64,000 nt of DNA from Datura wrightii (GCA_035772735.1 JASDFA010000007.1:147249001-147313000); one strand, 5' to 3'. Counted from the stretch's first letter, positions 1 to 12,010 are shown. Program-made: numbers and translations. Notes: a model not told the origin generated them from the sequence alone.

Positions 1-52
1 TTAATACCCTACCTAAATCTGCCTCCGAGTCTACACCATAATCAATTACAAT
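1..52 (-). other. Possible downstream exon (edge of window)
   Basis: On the minus strand a pyrimidine-rich stretch ending in TTTCAG (acceptor AG at 54-53) is followed by 52 bases that stay open to the window edge in one frame, reading IVIDYGVDSEADLGRVL. A GTAAGT donor lies at 264-259, after the TGA of the ubiquitin-like frame. It may be a 3'UTR intron, a longer isoform, or an exon of a neighbouring gene; the window ends before this can be decided. Confidence 0.3.
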
Positions 53-282
53 CTGAAATCAGAAAGAAAATTTAACCATAAAACAAAAAATCATCAAGAA
101 AAATTATAGCATAAAACTTCAAGAATCCCATAAAACTGCACCATATGCATATAACAAGATCACATCGTTATATCCCATAAGTTCAAAATCCCAACATTTT
201 TTTTCCTACACCAACACAAACTCCCTAAAAAAATAAAATAAAAAGTTTCTTAGGATTGACTTACAAAATATATTAATTTCAT

Positions 283-525
283 TCATGGTGCTTCAGCAAA
301 GACAGTAACTCTGATAACAGAACCATTTTTAACACCATATGTAGACAATTTCTCATCACTTTTCATTTCAACAGAATTGTGCCTCAGTAACATATAGTCA
401 CTCCCCCATGCTCTCTTAACAATTTTCATTAAATCTTTCACTTTATCACTTCCTTTCACTTCAACTTGAAATTCTGAAGTTGGTGACTTCACTTTTACTC
501 TGATTTTTTCTTCTGATTTGGCCAT
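283..525 (-). CDS. Small ubiquitin-like domain protein (80 aa)
   Basis: Single open frame of 80 residues from an ATG at 525-523 to a TGA at 285-283. After a short charged N-terminus (MAKSEEK) nearly the whole protein reads as a ubiquitin-like beta-grasp: a first strand (IRVKVKSP), a helix-like stretch with LMKIVKRAW, then a loop and strand resembling ubiquitin's short last strands, ending in VIRVTVFAEAP. It has no C-terminal di-glycine, so it should not be conjugated like ubiquitin; a UBL interaction module is the likelier role (inference). A TATA box lies about 115 bases upstream. A consensus splice donor follows the stop and a good acceptor with an open frame lies at the window edge, so the gene may have more exons or a 3'UTR intron. 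The exact family member is not recognised. Confidence 0.75.
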   Translation of the reverse strand: MAKSEEKIRVKVKSPTSEFQVEVKGSDKVKDLMKIVKRAWGSDYMLLRHNSVEMKSDEKLSTYGVKNGSVIRVTVFAEAP

Positions 526-636
526 CTGGGAAAATTGCTACAAAGAAAGAAAAGGGAACCAGTTTTAACTTTTAATTGACAGAAATTTTATTTTTGTTTT
601 TTATTTTACCTTCAAAAGCCAGCTGTATCCTAGGCA

Positions 637-646
637 TATTTATATA
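637..646 (-). promoter_or_regulatory. TATA box of the ubiquitin-like gene
   Basis: Read on the minus strand the sequence is TATATAAATA, about 112-121 bases upstream of the ATG at 525, a normal plant TATA position with a UTR of roughly 80 bases. Assigned by motif and position only. Confidence 0.5.
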
Positions 647-689
647 TACAAAAAGTTGTCAAGGATAAAGACAAATTAAACCATTGGCT

Positions 690-1475
690 TAAATGTATGT
701 TGATTTGGTTGGTTGGTATTTTGGATTATTGTCACTTTTAGATAAGGAGCAAGAAATTATTATAACTTTGATTTATATACCGTTAAATTTTTTTTTATTT
801 TATAGCGATGTTATTTGTTTGATTATTTTTAATTTTTATAAAGAATATATATTATAACGTAATATAAAAAGTCAGTTTTAATTAATTTTTTTGATATTAG
901 TTGGTAATTTGAATTATTGCTTTCTATAGATAAGGAGGAAGAAATTATTATAACTTAATTTATATATGGTTAAATTTTTTTATAACAATGTTATTTGATA
1001 TGTATTTTTAATTGCTGTATCAAAATATTGTTACAAAGAACATATATTATAACGCAACACAAAGGGTCAATTCCAATTTTTTTTTTGATTTGATTGGTTG
1101 GTATTTTGTATTATTGCTCTCTTTAAATATGGAGGAAGAAATTACTTTAACTTGATTTATATACGGTCAAATCTGTCAAACGGTGTTATTTGTTCAATAA
1201 TTTAGACTGCTATACAACAAAATATTGCTATAGAATATATTATAACATGAAATAAAAAATCGGTTCTAACTTCTTTTTTTTCAATTTTTTGGTTGGTTGA
1301 TATTTTGATTTATTGCTCTCTCTGGATAGGGAGGAAGAAGTTTTTATAACTTGATTAATATACAGTCAAACTTCTCTATAACGACGCTATTTATTCAACA
1401 CTTTTTATTGCTATAGCGAAATGTTGTTATAGAGAACACATATTATAACATAACATAAAAAGTAAGTTTCAAATT
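690..1475. repeat. Tandem array, about 190-bp unit, four copies
   Basis: Four diverged copies begin near 698, 900, 1090 and 1275. Each carries, in order, a TTGGTTGGTATTTTG-like block, a block like GGAGGAAGAAATTATTATAAC, a block like TTTATATACGGTCAAA, and a MITE-like inner palindrome. The palindrome is best kept in the last copy, where TCTCTATAACGAC (1373-1385) faces GTTGTTATAGAGA (1423-1435). The inner part resembles a dispersed Solanaceae MITE (from memory). The array sits just upstream of the ubiquitin-like gene's promoter. Confidence 0.65.
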
Positions 1476-1499
1476 TTTTATTTGATTGCTATAGTAAAA

Positions 1500-1620
1500 T
1501 ATTTTTTTATTGACGTCCCACCTGATAACCGATATCCGTTATAATAAAATATTTTTTTAAATTATTTTTTCACCTGATATTTGATATCCGTTATAATAAA
1601 ATAATTGCTATAAAGAATAA
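1500..1620. repeat. Two-copy tandem repeat (about 60 bp)
   Basis: The segment CACCTGATA..GATATCCGTTATAATAAAATA occurs at about 1520-1552 and again at 1571-1603, separated by T-rich sequence. It directly follows the larger tandem array and is probably part of the same repeat-rich tract. Confidence 0.5.
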
Positions 1621-2734
1621 CTGATTATGAAAAAAATTGACTATAATTAAATTATATGCTTTGTATAACAAAAGTCTTTTTTGTAAAAAAACAAAAAACG
1701 TTTTCCATGATGTGATCAATTTCTGTGTTTGATTACCATGAATAATTTTTTAATGAAATCATTTTCAGAAAAGAAAATTATTTTTCATCGGTTTCTTGCG
1801 ACGACATTTTATCTTTTTATCCAATATTCCATGCTCCAATTAATACTTAGAATTAATCTCTAGAAATCGAAAATTCCATCAAAAGTAACCTTCGATTTTT
1901 TAATATTATAACTATTAAACTTTAATATATATTAAAAAATAGTATAGTTTTCGCACACCAACCAAATATTAAATTCATAGAAAGTGACTTTCATCATATC
2001 AAATACATTATCTAATTTTATCTTCGTCTAATAGATTGTTAGGTTGATGAAAAAGATATATCAAAAATTATAGTACGGACATTTAATGGGATAATTAAAT
2101 AACAACGGAATCATTTATTGGATATATTTTTATAGCTCGATGTTGGATTCATTAGATTAAAAAAAGGATATAAGGATATAATATAAAATATGTATTTGAT
2201 TTTATACTAAATAAACACATGCTAGAGAAATTCTGCAGAGAAAAACTTCAGAGAAGGGCACATTTTATTCGGGAATTAGTAATATTAAGAGATTATTATC
2301 CTATGTTGGATGAGTATGACTAAGTTTGAGATTCATATCATTTTTCGTTTGGAGCGGTTCACCTCTTAGTCACTTAAAGGATGAAATCGCCAAAGTCTAG
2401 TATGAAAATATTAGTTTTAAACATTTTTGCTATTTGTTGAAATATATACTAATATGATAATAATGATAAATAATAGATTGTTCAATCCATTAAATTAGAG
2501 AAAATATAATGCGTGAAGATTATTCTTTTCTACGTCATTCCAAAAAATAAGGCTTTTAAGAGAAAATTGTACATATATAAATGCGTGTAATTATTATATA
2601 CCTATATTTTTTGCATAAAGTACTAACTAAGGGTGTCTTCTTTTCGTACCAAACTCAAGTTGCTAAATTTAGGAGTAACTGAAAGTAGTGATTGATAGTT
2701 GTAATTGATTGCATAGTTGGCTAGCCTGTTTGGT

Positions 2735-2945
2735 CATAGATTTTGATAAAAACTAAGCGAGAGTTATAGTGGAATGGTAAGTACTTTTATTATTTTTAAT
2801 TAAAAATTTTAAATTCGAGTTTTCATAATATAGTGTTTTACCTGCCTTAATGTAGGATTTTTTGACGCATATCCTAATTTAGTCAGACTTCAATACGTGT
2901 ACCGAGCGAAAAATCTAAATATAGATTTTGTTAACAAAAATTGAA
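2735..2945 (+). repeat. SINE-like tRNA-derived retroposon remnant
   Basis: An A-box-like stretch (GTGGAATGGTAAGTAC) is followed by a B-box-like AAATTCGAGTTT and then a tail containing TTTAGTCAGACTTCAATACG and a TACCGAGCG motif. That tail matches my memory of Solanaceae SolS SINEs, whose ends contain a 'TTTAGTCGGGCTCCAATACGGGTACCGG'-type block. The copy is diverged and target-site duplications were not resolved. Confidence 0.5.
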
Positions 2946-3376
2946 ATAATAGTTGCAAATTATTTTAAATAATGTTTGTTTATCAAATTAATTCATTATT
3001 TCAATTTCATCTTCTTTATAGTTTTGGTTATAAAATTTGAAATTCCATGATCATGATTATTTTCAAAATAGGCCAAAAATGGCCAATGAGCATTATTTTT
3101 ATGTGTTAATATATCCGATATGGATCAATAAATAACTATAATCCCGTATGATTTTTTTAAATAAAGTTTCGAATCATTAAGAATATCACTACGTCTTATA
3201 CGAAGTTTTCCAATATTTTGAGCTCTGCTCTTACTTTCTACTTTTAGCTAGGTAGCCTTGTCCTATTGCTAGAGGATAATAGGATAATGCTTTTCTCAAC
3301 CTATAGGGAAAGATATAGGCCGGTGGAAAATTTGATGTGAATGTCCCCGTTTGGATGATACAAGCAACTCTTTTTA

Positions 3377-3806
3377 GGGGTCATTTGGTACGAAGTTAAG
3401 TTAAGTAATACAGAGATTAATAATATATAGATTAATAATGTAAAAATTATAATGTTATAATTATTTTTTATCAAGTGTTTGATTTATTATGTTAAAAACT
3501 AGATATGTTATGTATTGTGTTTGGTTTAAAACTCTAAAAAATCTTCTTTACAATTATACCCTTGAATTTTTGTATAAAAAAATTTAAGAAAAGAAATTGA
3601 GGGGTAATCTAGTTATTTAGGAGTCTTATCCAGGGATTGATATTTCAGAATTAATTATCCTTTATTTCCTTGGTATAAAATAATACACTCTATGTTGTAT
3701 AAGTAATTCATGTATTAAACTGAATTGATTAACCAAACAATATATTGGTTGGACTAAATTTTAATCTAAGCACTATTCTAATTAGTGCAGCCTACCAAAC
3801 GACCTC
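3377..3806. mobile_element. PIF/Harbinger (Tourist-type) MITE, 430 bp
   Basis: The element starts GGGGTCATTTGGTA and ends TACCAAACGACCTC, near-perfect terminal inverted repeats. It is flanked on both sides by TTA (3374-3376 and 3807-3809), the usual 3-bp target duplication of PIF/Harbinger. The interior is AT-rich with no coding capacity, so it is non-autonomous. Ends and TSD are read directly; the family is from established knowledge. Confidence 0.8.
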
Positions 3807-3821
3807 TTAATGAAATATATA

Positions 3822-4720
3822 GAAAATACTATCTTTTTGTTTCAATTTATTTATATTACTTCTTTTAGTTTATTTTAAAAATAATATTTTTTCTTTTTAA
3901 TAATTTTTAAAATTTTAGCTTTTCATATAACATTTTAAAGATTGTATGATTAAATAATATTTTAATATATTTTATATATTTTTAATTTAAAAGTATAAAA
4001 TTAAAAAAAAAATATTTTTTCAAAATTTTATATCAAATCAAACTTTAACGTACAAATTAAAAGAAAGAGAATACTATTATATCTATAGGAAATTAGTATT
4101 TGGGGACTTTGATCTCCGAGGACTATGCAAAAGCTAGAGTCACGAGCCAAGTAGAGATGGGGCGTACGATTTTGTAATCTTTTTGTTCGTGTGTTGACAT
4201 TTCCTATATTCGCTCCGTATATTTTTACTTATTCAATATTTTCTTTATTTTATTTTAATTAATAGATATATTAAAAATAGTTATTTTAAAATATTTGCTA
4301 GTTTCAAAATTCAAGAGATAATTGACCATGTTTGTTCAATTCTACTCTTAGTACTTAAAGTCATTTTAAAATGTGAAAAGAATTATTATTGTATGTTTCC
4401 AAAAAATTAATAGGGTTATATTAGTTAAATTACCATTCCTATTAATTTTTTTTAATGGATGTTCAAATCTTATCCTAACAATTAAAATGAAACAGAAAAA
4501 GTATTAGACTTGATATATTTTTTAAGAAGCAATAAATATAATAATAATTTTATTATATCATCCTTTGAATATAATAAATTTAATACTTTAAAAAATTTAT
4601 TAAAAAATAACTATAAAAATAAATTAAAAATTATATTTTGATTCAAATAAAAATTAGTATTTATTTCTATTATAGTGAATATATAAAAATAAACGAAAAA
4701 AATAATTTATTTTATCTTGA
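3822..4720. other. Intergenic; Stowaway-like remnants
   Basis: No gene is visible. 3822-4075 looks like a decayed Stowaway-type MITE: it opens with TTTTGTTTCAATTTATTTAT and closes with an approximate inverse (ACAAATTAAAAGAAAGAGAAT). A second remnant begins near 4208 with a TTCGCTCCGTATATTTTTAC motif. Confidence 0.4.
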
Positions 4721-7700
4721 ATGATGAATAAATAGTTAAACTTGAAAGTAATAATGCATGAGGCGACGAATGAAGGAACTCAAACCTCGAGAATACTTTT
4801 AACATTTTATACAGGAGTGTGTCAAAATGTTCAGTAAATTACAAGCTAATAATCCAACTGGCTCTCAATCAAACTAGAGAATTAAAATATATATACCTAT
4901 GTAATTTTAAATAAGTGACTTCGTTTTATAGATTTATGTTAGTGTCATTGCAATGTTTCTTTTTATTTCATCAAGGAATATAACAAATTTAAACAAGTTT
5001 TATTTTAACTAATGAATCAAGTGATTGCTTTGTTACTGAATTTTTAATAAATATTTTTATATATTTAATAAATTATGTAATATAAATATAAATTTACGTG
5101 AAAATTACTGAATTCTCAAAAATTTACTTGCATCGCCCTAGATCCCTCCCCAAACTGCATGTAATCACTGGCCTATCTTCAATTTAAATGATTTTGCAAT
5201 TCAGACAGTAGGCAGTTATCACTTTTATAAATATATCAATATTAATATATATGGCAGTTATCACTTTTATCTAACTAATACTTAATTATCTCTTATTTGT
5301 AGTAAAAATAATTAAGAATAAAAGAAGATTTCCCTTACAATTATTATTCATTGAATTCTTAATTATTTCTTATTTATAGCACATATAATTATGAAAATTA
5401 TTTATTGGATTTTTTTCTTTTTTCTTAGTATAGATTTCTACAAATTATGAGTAATAATTTTTCATATTCATTTTTTTTTAAATTTAACAATGTGATTTCT
5501 CTCTCTCCTAAATAATTTTTATTATTATCCTGCTACTTAAGAATTAAGTTTAACCGCGTGATTCTTCTCTCTCCTAAACTAATTTGTTTCATTCCACAAT
5601 ACTCATCTTAATATAACTGAAACTTGATATAGATTATGGTTAAAATTTTACGTTTAAAGTTAACTGCCATTTTGGTTAAAAATCTAAAATGTTTTCATTT
5701 TTTTTCTCAAATATCATTTGTTTTATTGCATATTTATCTATTCGTATTTCCTTCTTGGTTTAATGGTTGATAATTTGTTTACATATTGGTATATCTTATT
5801 TGTTAAAAAGTTATTTTTGAGTTGTTTATTGTCATATGTGATAACTTATTATAGTTTGAATTTATAATTTATTTAGAAGTTGGTATTAAATATTTTTAGA
5901 AACTGGTTTTTTTATTTAACCACTAACATTTTTTAAATATTTGCAAAATGGTTAGAAATTCGTAATACATTATTTTTTTTGAAAATAAGTTCTATTTTTA
6001 TGAAGCCATATTTTGTTTGTTGATTTATTAGTTGACAAGTTGTTTACATATTGGTGGTATATATTATGGTTAAATTTTTTTATTTTTAAGTTGTTAACTG
6101 TCATTTTTATTTATTTGATTTACAATTGGATTTATTTATATTTAGAAATAGGTTTTAAGTGTTTTTATATATGTTCTTTTAATTTTTTTTGTCTTATGTT
6201 GATATGTTGGTATATTTTTTTGGGTTTATATAATGTTGATTTATGTTGATAAGTTATTTATTTTTTGATTTGTTGATTTATTGATAGTTAGGTTGTATAC
6301 ATATTGGTTATAAATAAATATTTATAAAAGAGGGCAGAAAAAATTAATTAGCTCATTTTAAATAAACTGTGTGATAGCGCAGAATAAATTGAATATGACA
6401 GTAAGTATCAAGTATCAATAGTAAAGAAGCCTTTGCGCGACCGTGCAGAAAAAAATTGAAATCGCGCATTATAAAAAAAATAATTTTTGATTTTCTTGTT
6501 GAGAAAGAAAAAAAGTTGTCAAGTTTGGTTAGGAATCAATTATGGTGTAGATTATATATACATATGTTTTAAAAAATAATAAATAGATATAATGGTTTTT
6601 TACTTTTTCTTAGCATAGATATCTACAAATTAGGGGTAATAATTTTCCATAACCATACTTTATTTTTGTTTAGACCAAATCTGGTAGTTCCTTCTTCCCT
6701 AAAACTCCTTATAAACTCTAAATCTCTACTAATTTTTGAGCTTTCTTAATACTCAAAATCTCTATCAATTTTTAAACACTTACGTTATAACATTAAAAAT
6801 TATCATATTATAAACTAAATATATATCACGTAAAATTTGAAAGCATATATTCGACCATAAACATAATTCATATAATTATTGGTTGGAAAAGTAATTTACA
6901 TATATATAGATGGAACCAATTTATATACACAATACATACATATTCTTTCACAAATTGATTTATATTCTTTAGGTAAAAAAAAAGCTTTAAAAATGCAAAT
7001 ATATATATAAATTAATATATATATAAATTGGCAACCTAAATCTCTATCAAATTTAAACACTTTCGTTCTGTCGACGAAATATTTATTTTTTAAAAAAGAA
7101 TAACATGAAAAATAACATCATATATTCATAAGGGAATACCATATTATATACAAACATATTTTAGTAAATCATTGTGTATAAAATATGATATATCTAATTA
7201 GTCTAAGTATTTTTTGTTTGTCTGAAATTTGTATAGAAACTAGTATATCTTCAATTCTTTGATGTAAGAAATTTATACTTATTTTAGTGTATGGATTGAA
7301 TATAAAATATGGCAATATACAAATCGGTTACTTAATTTTTTTTAATAACAGGATATATACGAAATGATTTAGTGTATCAATTGTGCATAAAAGAAAAAAA
7401 ATGTGTATAGAAAAAATATGGAAAAAAATTTACAAGAAATTTATGGACAGAGAAAGGCAAAGATCTGGGAGAAATTTATTGAATGAATATCAAGAATGAT
7501 TTGAATTATTTGAGAAGAAAAAAAATAATTTTAGTGTTTAGATATTAATCTGGTGTAAGTTAGATATTTAATTATTTTTATAATTAAAAGAACACAAATC
7601 AAGGAAGACATGTAGACAATTAGTTAGACTACCCTAATTTATGCGATAATAATTTTACCATTTTTATTTTATTTTACCTAATCTGGTATATTTGTAAATA

Positions 7701-8230
7701 TTTTTTTGTTATTTTTGAAAACTAGAAAATGTTGGTATATTTTATAATTATTACTCTAAATATGTATAGTTATGTATTTTTCCATCATTTAATTGCACTT
7801 TATCTTTTAAACGAGTTGATTTTTAATTTTAACCCTTTAAACAGGTTGATCTTTAATATTTATTTTTTAAAATCGAACTTATCCCTAGCAGAACATAAGT
7901 TTCTTAAGGGAGCAAAACATAATTTGTGAGATATTATGGTGCAAAAATATAAATTTATGCCTTACAAAAAAAATTTATTTGTTTTGAGGGACAAAAATTA
8001 AAGACCAGCACAAAATAAGAATAAAAATATAAATGAACCCAGTTTAGACATTTGTGAAATGTAATTGAGAAATAACTGTTTCAAAGCAAAATAAAATTTA
8101 AATAAAAAACTCCAATTAAAACATGAAAAAAAGTTCAGCATATGATACAAGACTTCGAAATTTTGATAAATTAAACCTCAACACAGTACGTACAAACTCT
8201 AGGATCGAATCCTTGAGTTATAAGATTGTA
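4721..8230. other. Intergenic AT-rich DNA with degenerate repeats
   Basis: No coding region is supported. From 5.75 to 6.35 kb a T-rich block recurs roughly every 255-265 bases: GTTTACATATTGGTATAT near 5777, GTTTACATATTGGTGGTATA near 6041, GTATACATATTGGTTATAA near 6293. A shorter direct repeat, GGCAGTTATCACTTTTAT, occurs near 5211 and 5252. The short open frames here are low-complexity. Confidence 0.4.
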
Positions 8231-9240
8231 TTCTCCTATATAATAAAGGGCAATAAGCACACAGGAGGTCAATATGCCTGCCTGGCATGTTTAGTGTAGA
8301 AGGGTCTTACGGTCTTTTTCCTTGTGCAACTTAGGTCAGTTTAGTGTTTTGTAGGCCACCACGTGAATTAAACTTTGAGGGTTTATTAGACCACCTCTTC
8401 ATTATTCTTATCGATCCAGTATACAGTTTCTCTAGCTTCTCTACATTTTCCGCTTAATTTTTGCCGGATCTAGAGATTACTTTTAAGGTATGCCTCTTCT
8501 TTGTTTTAAATTTTTCCTTTTGCTTCTTTAGCTTTTACCTTTTGCTTCCTTAAGTTTCTTCTGTTTCTTGTTTTCGTCTATGTGCTTTGGCTTTTGGGTG
8601 ACGTATTAGCTACTTCTTCGCCTTTCTTTTATCTCTTGATTTCTCTATGCAAGTGGGAGACAATTGTCTATCTGGATTTCCTCGTGTAGTTTGTCCACAT
8701 GCCTGTTTTCTAGCATGGTAATTTTATGAGATTATTTATGGCAGTTATTTAATTAAAAAAGTTCAGTTTGAAAAAAAAGATGACAATGTAAATTAGAGGT
8801 ATTGGTGAGAAAAGAAGAACCCGGAGGGTGGGGGAAGGTTTGGATTCAAAGAAATAGTTGAAAGATATAGTTTCTGAAATAAATTGAATGGCAGAACATG
8901 TGAAAATTAATGAATGGAGAAACACTATGAAAAATTCCAAGCACCAAGGTATTGAATAGCATACTGCTACTAATATTTATACTAAAAGAACTGTGTTCTT
9001 GTCTATGTGCATATAGCCTTTTCATGTTAACTTAGACATTTCACAATGATTTTTCACTACTTTTCTCCAAACATTTTCATGAACAATTTTGGGTGTAAAC
9101 ATCTACAAGTATAAACTTTATTTAAAATCTTCTATGCCTTCTAGATTTGTTATATAGGAGAATTTTAATTTTTCAAGCTCCAAGGTATTAAATAGTCGAA
9201 CTAAAGACAGTCGTTAGCTCTTAATTATTTTTTCGATTAG

Positions 9241-9370
9241 GGAGCTGACCAGAGACGCTGTTAAAGAATTGGTATCAGTGGCTGGGCCGAGACTCAGTAT
9301 AGATAACTTGGGCATTGATGTAACGATGGAGGAGTGGGTGAAGCAGTTTGAAGAGCTTTCTGGGTCTCAA
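9241..9370 (+). pseudogene. Captured exon-like fragment, unidentified gene
   Basis: After an AG acceptor-like site (GATTAG, near 9240) an open stretch reads ELTRDAVKELVSVAGPRL and continues SIDNLGIDVTMEEWVKQFEE, an ordinary acidic globular protein composition unlike the surrounding AT-rich DNA. The frame degrades soon after residue 45. I do not recognise the parent gene. It is too short to be a gene and lies inside the proposed Helitron, so it is best read as a captured exon. Confidence 0.4.
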
Positions 9371-10296
9371 GTATCTTATCTTTATGTTTCTTCAATGTTA
9401 ATGGTGTGTGGTTTTACTGATTTTAGTTCTTTTCTTTATATGTTTGAACATCGAAATTGCAAAGCATGTCTTTATGAAGATCTATAGTTGCAAGTTCCTT
9501 TGTCAGGACTTTACAAGGAGGTTAAGGCATTTCATTATTTTAAAAAACAAGGAGGTTATGGCATTTCATTTCCTGCGGCAGATTTTTTTGTTAATGTTTT
9601 CTTTCTCTTTATTTAGTTTCACTAGAGTGGGTTTGGGTTGTTGCAGTGGTATAGTTAGACTGTTAGAGAAATTGTTGTTTTGCTATATTTTCATTGTTCT
9701 TTTTATAATAGCGGTGTACGGTTATGCACACTTCGACTAATTTCACGGGATATTTGCCACCTCCTGCCAGCAATAGACACCACGTAACTCTGTCAATCAA
9801 AGTTAAGGCAAATGAGAAGAAATCACGTCATGTCTTTGCTCTACTAGGATTTAAATTTGATACTTCGTGTTTCTCAACCCACTTTATTAGGCCACTTCAT
9901 TATCTTTCTTATTGAGCATATTTGACTTTTCCTTTGTGGCTAACAAATGATTGCTTTGGTGCATCAAAGTCTTGTGCAGTGGATTAGTATGAATTTATTG
10001 GTGTTACACTGCAGTGTTAAACTTTCTAGCTATTCTCAAAAGTGTTGTGTGCTGTATTCAGTTGTCCAGCATCATGTTTTCAACAATATAAACACTACTT
10101 AAAAGCAAAACTAATTGCATTTACTGATCTCCAGGTTAAGATAGCCTGATTAGAATTTTTTACTATCTCCGTGAAAACTGAAAAGTCACTTGATTGCAAG
10201 TTACAAGGTTGATATATACAAATTCAAGACTGACTTTTATAACTATTACTCTCTTTTAAATATATATTATAATAGCTCATTGTGCCATTCCTTTAT

Positions 10297-10800
10297 AGGC
10301 TAATGCAAGTATTGTCTCACAACTATCACAACCTTCAAATGGAACGTTGATGACAAACGATTTAATGACACAAATCCTGAAGATGTTGTTCCATGTTTCG
10401 CACTCTCAAAGAATGATTCCTTATGTCAGCTTCTGGAGAGAAACTGGCCACCTTTTTCAAAAATATTTTGATTACAGGGGTAATTAAGAAGAGTGCTGAT
10501 TCTGAGCTGTCCACAAGTAATTTGGTTGCATATGAGATGAAAGAGAAAGAAACTTTGACCAACTTGTACTCTAACTTTAGCCTAGCAGTCTAGCTGAGAA
10601 GCTATAAATCAAGAATTAGTTGCATGAAGTTATAAATATAGGAATGGAACTAGTTCACATTCTAGTAATGAAATGCAGACTACGACAACATTTATGTCTG
10701 CTCCTCCTGCAATAACCTTTTTGGCATTTCATCCTCAAGATAATAATGTTATTGTCACAAGTATGGATAAAACATGTTATAGTCTAAAATTCAATATAGT
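10297..10800 (+). pseudogene. TOPLESS/TPR co-repressor pseudogene fragment
   Basis: Three blocks match the middle of plant TOPLESS-family Groucho-like co-repressors, which bind EAR-motif repressors such as Aux/IAA proteins. First, SQLSQPSNGTLMTND (about 10313-10357), preceded by an intron-like acceptor TTTATAG. Second, after a one-base deletion, FNDTNPEDVVPCFALSKNDS (10359-10418), ahead of the first WD40 repeat. Third, TTTFMSAPPAITFLAFHPQD (about 10678-10740). Between blocks two and three the family sequence is replaced by unrelated DNA, and codons after KNDS are lost. It is a broken, non-functional piece of a roughly 1,130-residue protein, on the same strand as the proposed Helitron. Identity is from my memory of the family. 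Confidence 0.7.
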
Positions 10801-10989
10801 TTATATATCAAAAGAGTAAATGAAAACTGACCTGAAATATCACGATTTCTTACATTTTCAATCTGAATTATAAGATCCGTGTATATTATTATATTTATCA
10901 AAATACATCATATTGGACCCGTGCTGAGCACGGGCGCCCCCTATATTAGTTTATATATAAGTGTAAATAAATAACTTGTAAACAAAAGC

Positions 10990-11320
10990 TTACAGCCATA
11001 CAAAAATGTAACAGAATTTTGTACACCTATTCTGTATTCTAGAAGTTTCTAAGAATGAGAATATTCCTATACTCTTTTGTATGTATTTGTTGTATGACTG
11101 CATCTGTACAATTCCAACTGAGAATGTATAAATGGGCCCTAAAGGTTGAAGTCCATCCCAGTTCAACAAATAGCTCAGCCCATGACTAGTGACCCAGGCC
11201 CAAGATAAATTGGAGAAATTGATTCTCCTCCAGGTGAAACACGACATACGTAATGTTTTTGTTTTGTGGTTGAAAAGCAAAACTTGAGCATCATTGTACG
11301 TAATATGCCAGCTACCAGTC
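10990..11320. other. Possible LTR remnant
   Basis: This stretch is less AT-rich than its surroundings and contains an unbroken 110-residue minus-strand frame without recognisable domains. Text such as TGGGCTGAGCTATTTGTTGAA on the minus strand resembles LTR-type sequence, but no terminal repeats or target duplication were found. No gene call is made. Confidence 0.25.
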
Positions 11321-11321
11321 A

Positions 11322-11506
11322 TCAGAGGCGAATCCAGGTAGAGTCAAGGGGCTCATCCGAGCTTTTTCTGTAGAAAATTATTTTATTTATATATGATTAA
11401 AATTATTTTTTATCTGTATATAGTAGATGTTGAAACCCCTTTAACTTTTTCGTGTGTTTATTTTTTCATATTTTGAACATTTAGTAAAAATTCTGACTCC
11501 ATTAAC
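11322..11506. repeat. hAT-type MITE remnant (CAGTGGCGGAGCC family)
   Basis: It begins AGAGGCGAATCCAGGTAGAG and ends AAAATTCTGACTCCATTAAC. Internally it carries GGGGCTCATCCGAGC, ATTAAAATTATTTTTTATCTG and GTAGATGTTGAAACCCC. The same ordered blocks recur elsewhere in the window (11813, 27700, 33268, 41085, 54965). The inferred family has ends related to CAGTGGCGGAGCCA, which I associate with Solanaceae hAT-type MITEs. Confidence 0.6.
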
Positions 11507-11812
11507 AAAATACATATATTATAATAAAAATTAAGGGGTTAACACAGTAACAAAAATCACCTTTCTTTCCCAACCTGATCTCTGAAAAGAAAGATATTTG
11601 AACATATATAATAACATATGCTCATAAATAACTATAAACATAGTATATTGCGTTCTATCAAATTAGGTCTTGGAGTTAATTCACACTCCAAAAAATTAGC
11701 TTGAACAGAGGGGATTGCTCCAACCTTATAAGAAGCTCAGTATTTTCGTCCCAATCCGATGTGGGATCATTCTTGTCAACACCTTATTAATTTGCCAGGA
11801 AATGATTGTACG

Positions 11813-12010
11813 CAGCAGTGGAGCTATCTTTGTCTGCGGAAAATCAAGTGCTATCCCTTTTGATGGAAAATTATATTGTGTATGATAGGTTAAAAAAAAC
11901 TATGAATAGATGCTACATGTTGAATATATCCATTTTGATCTTTTTTATGTGTTTATTTCTTTAAATATTGGATCTTTTTAGAGAAAATCCTGATGTGTAC
12001 TAATCGTATT
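11813..12010. repeat. hAT-type MITE remnant, second copy
   Basis: Starts GCAGTGGAGCTATCTTTGTC and ends GAGAAAATCCTGATGTG. It retains the blocks GATGGAAAATTATATTGTGT, TGCTACATGTTGAATATATC and ATGTGTTTATTTCTTTAAAT in the family order, though more diverged than the 11.3-kb copy. Confidence 0.5.

Larger units (their letters stand above)
8232..10949 (+). mobile_element. Probable Helitron carrying gene fragments
   Basis: The proposed right end shows a Helitron-type terminus: a hairpin CCCGTGC-TGA-GCACGGG at 10918-10934, then about 15 bases later CTATATTAGT, a decayed CTRR-T end. The proposed left end, TCTCCTATATAATAAAGG at 8232, resembles 5' ends of dicot Helitrons that begin TC and run into TATATAATAAA. 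Inside are a TOPLESS fragment with intron-like breaks and an unidentified exon-like stretch, as expected for a gene-capturing Helitron. There is no Rep/helicase frame, so it would be non-autonomous. The right end is fairly convincing; the left end is inferred. Confidence 0.5.

Noticed and set aside
10990..11322. 110-residue minus-strand frame
   Set aside because: No recognisable domain; the composition suggests repeat-derived sequence, so only a low-confidence LTR remark is kept.
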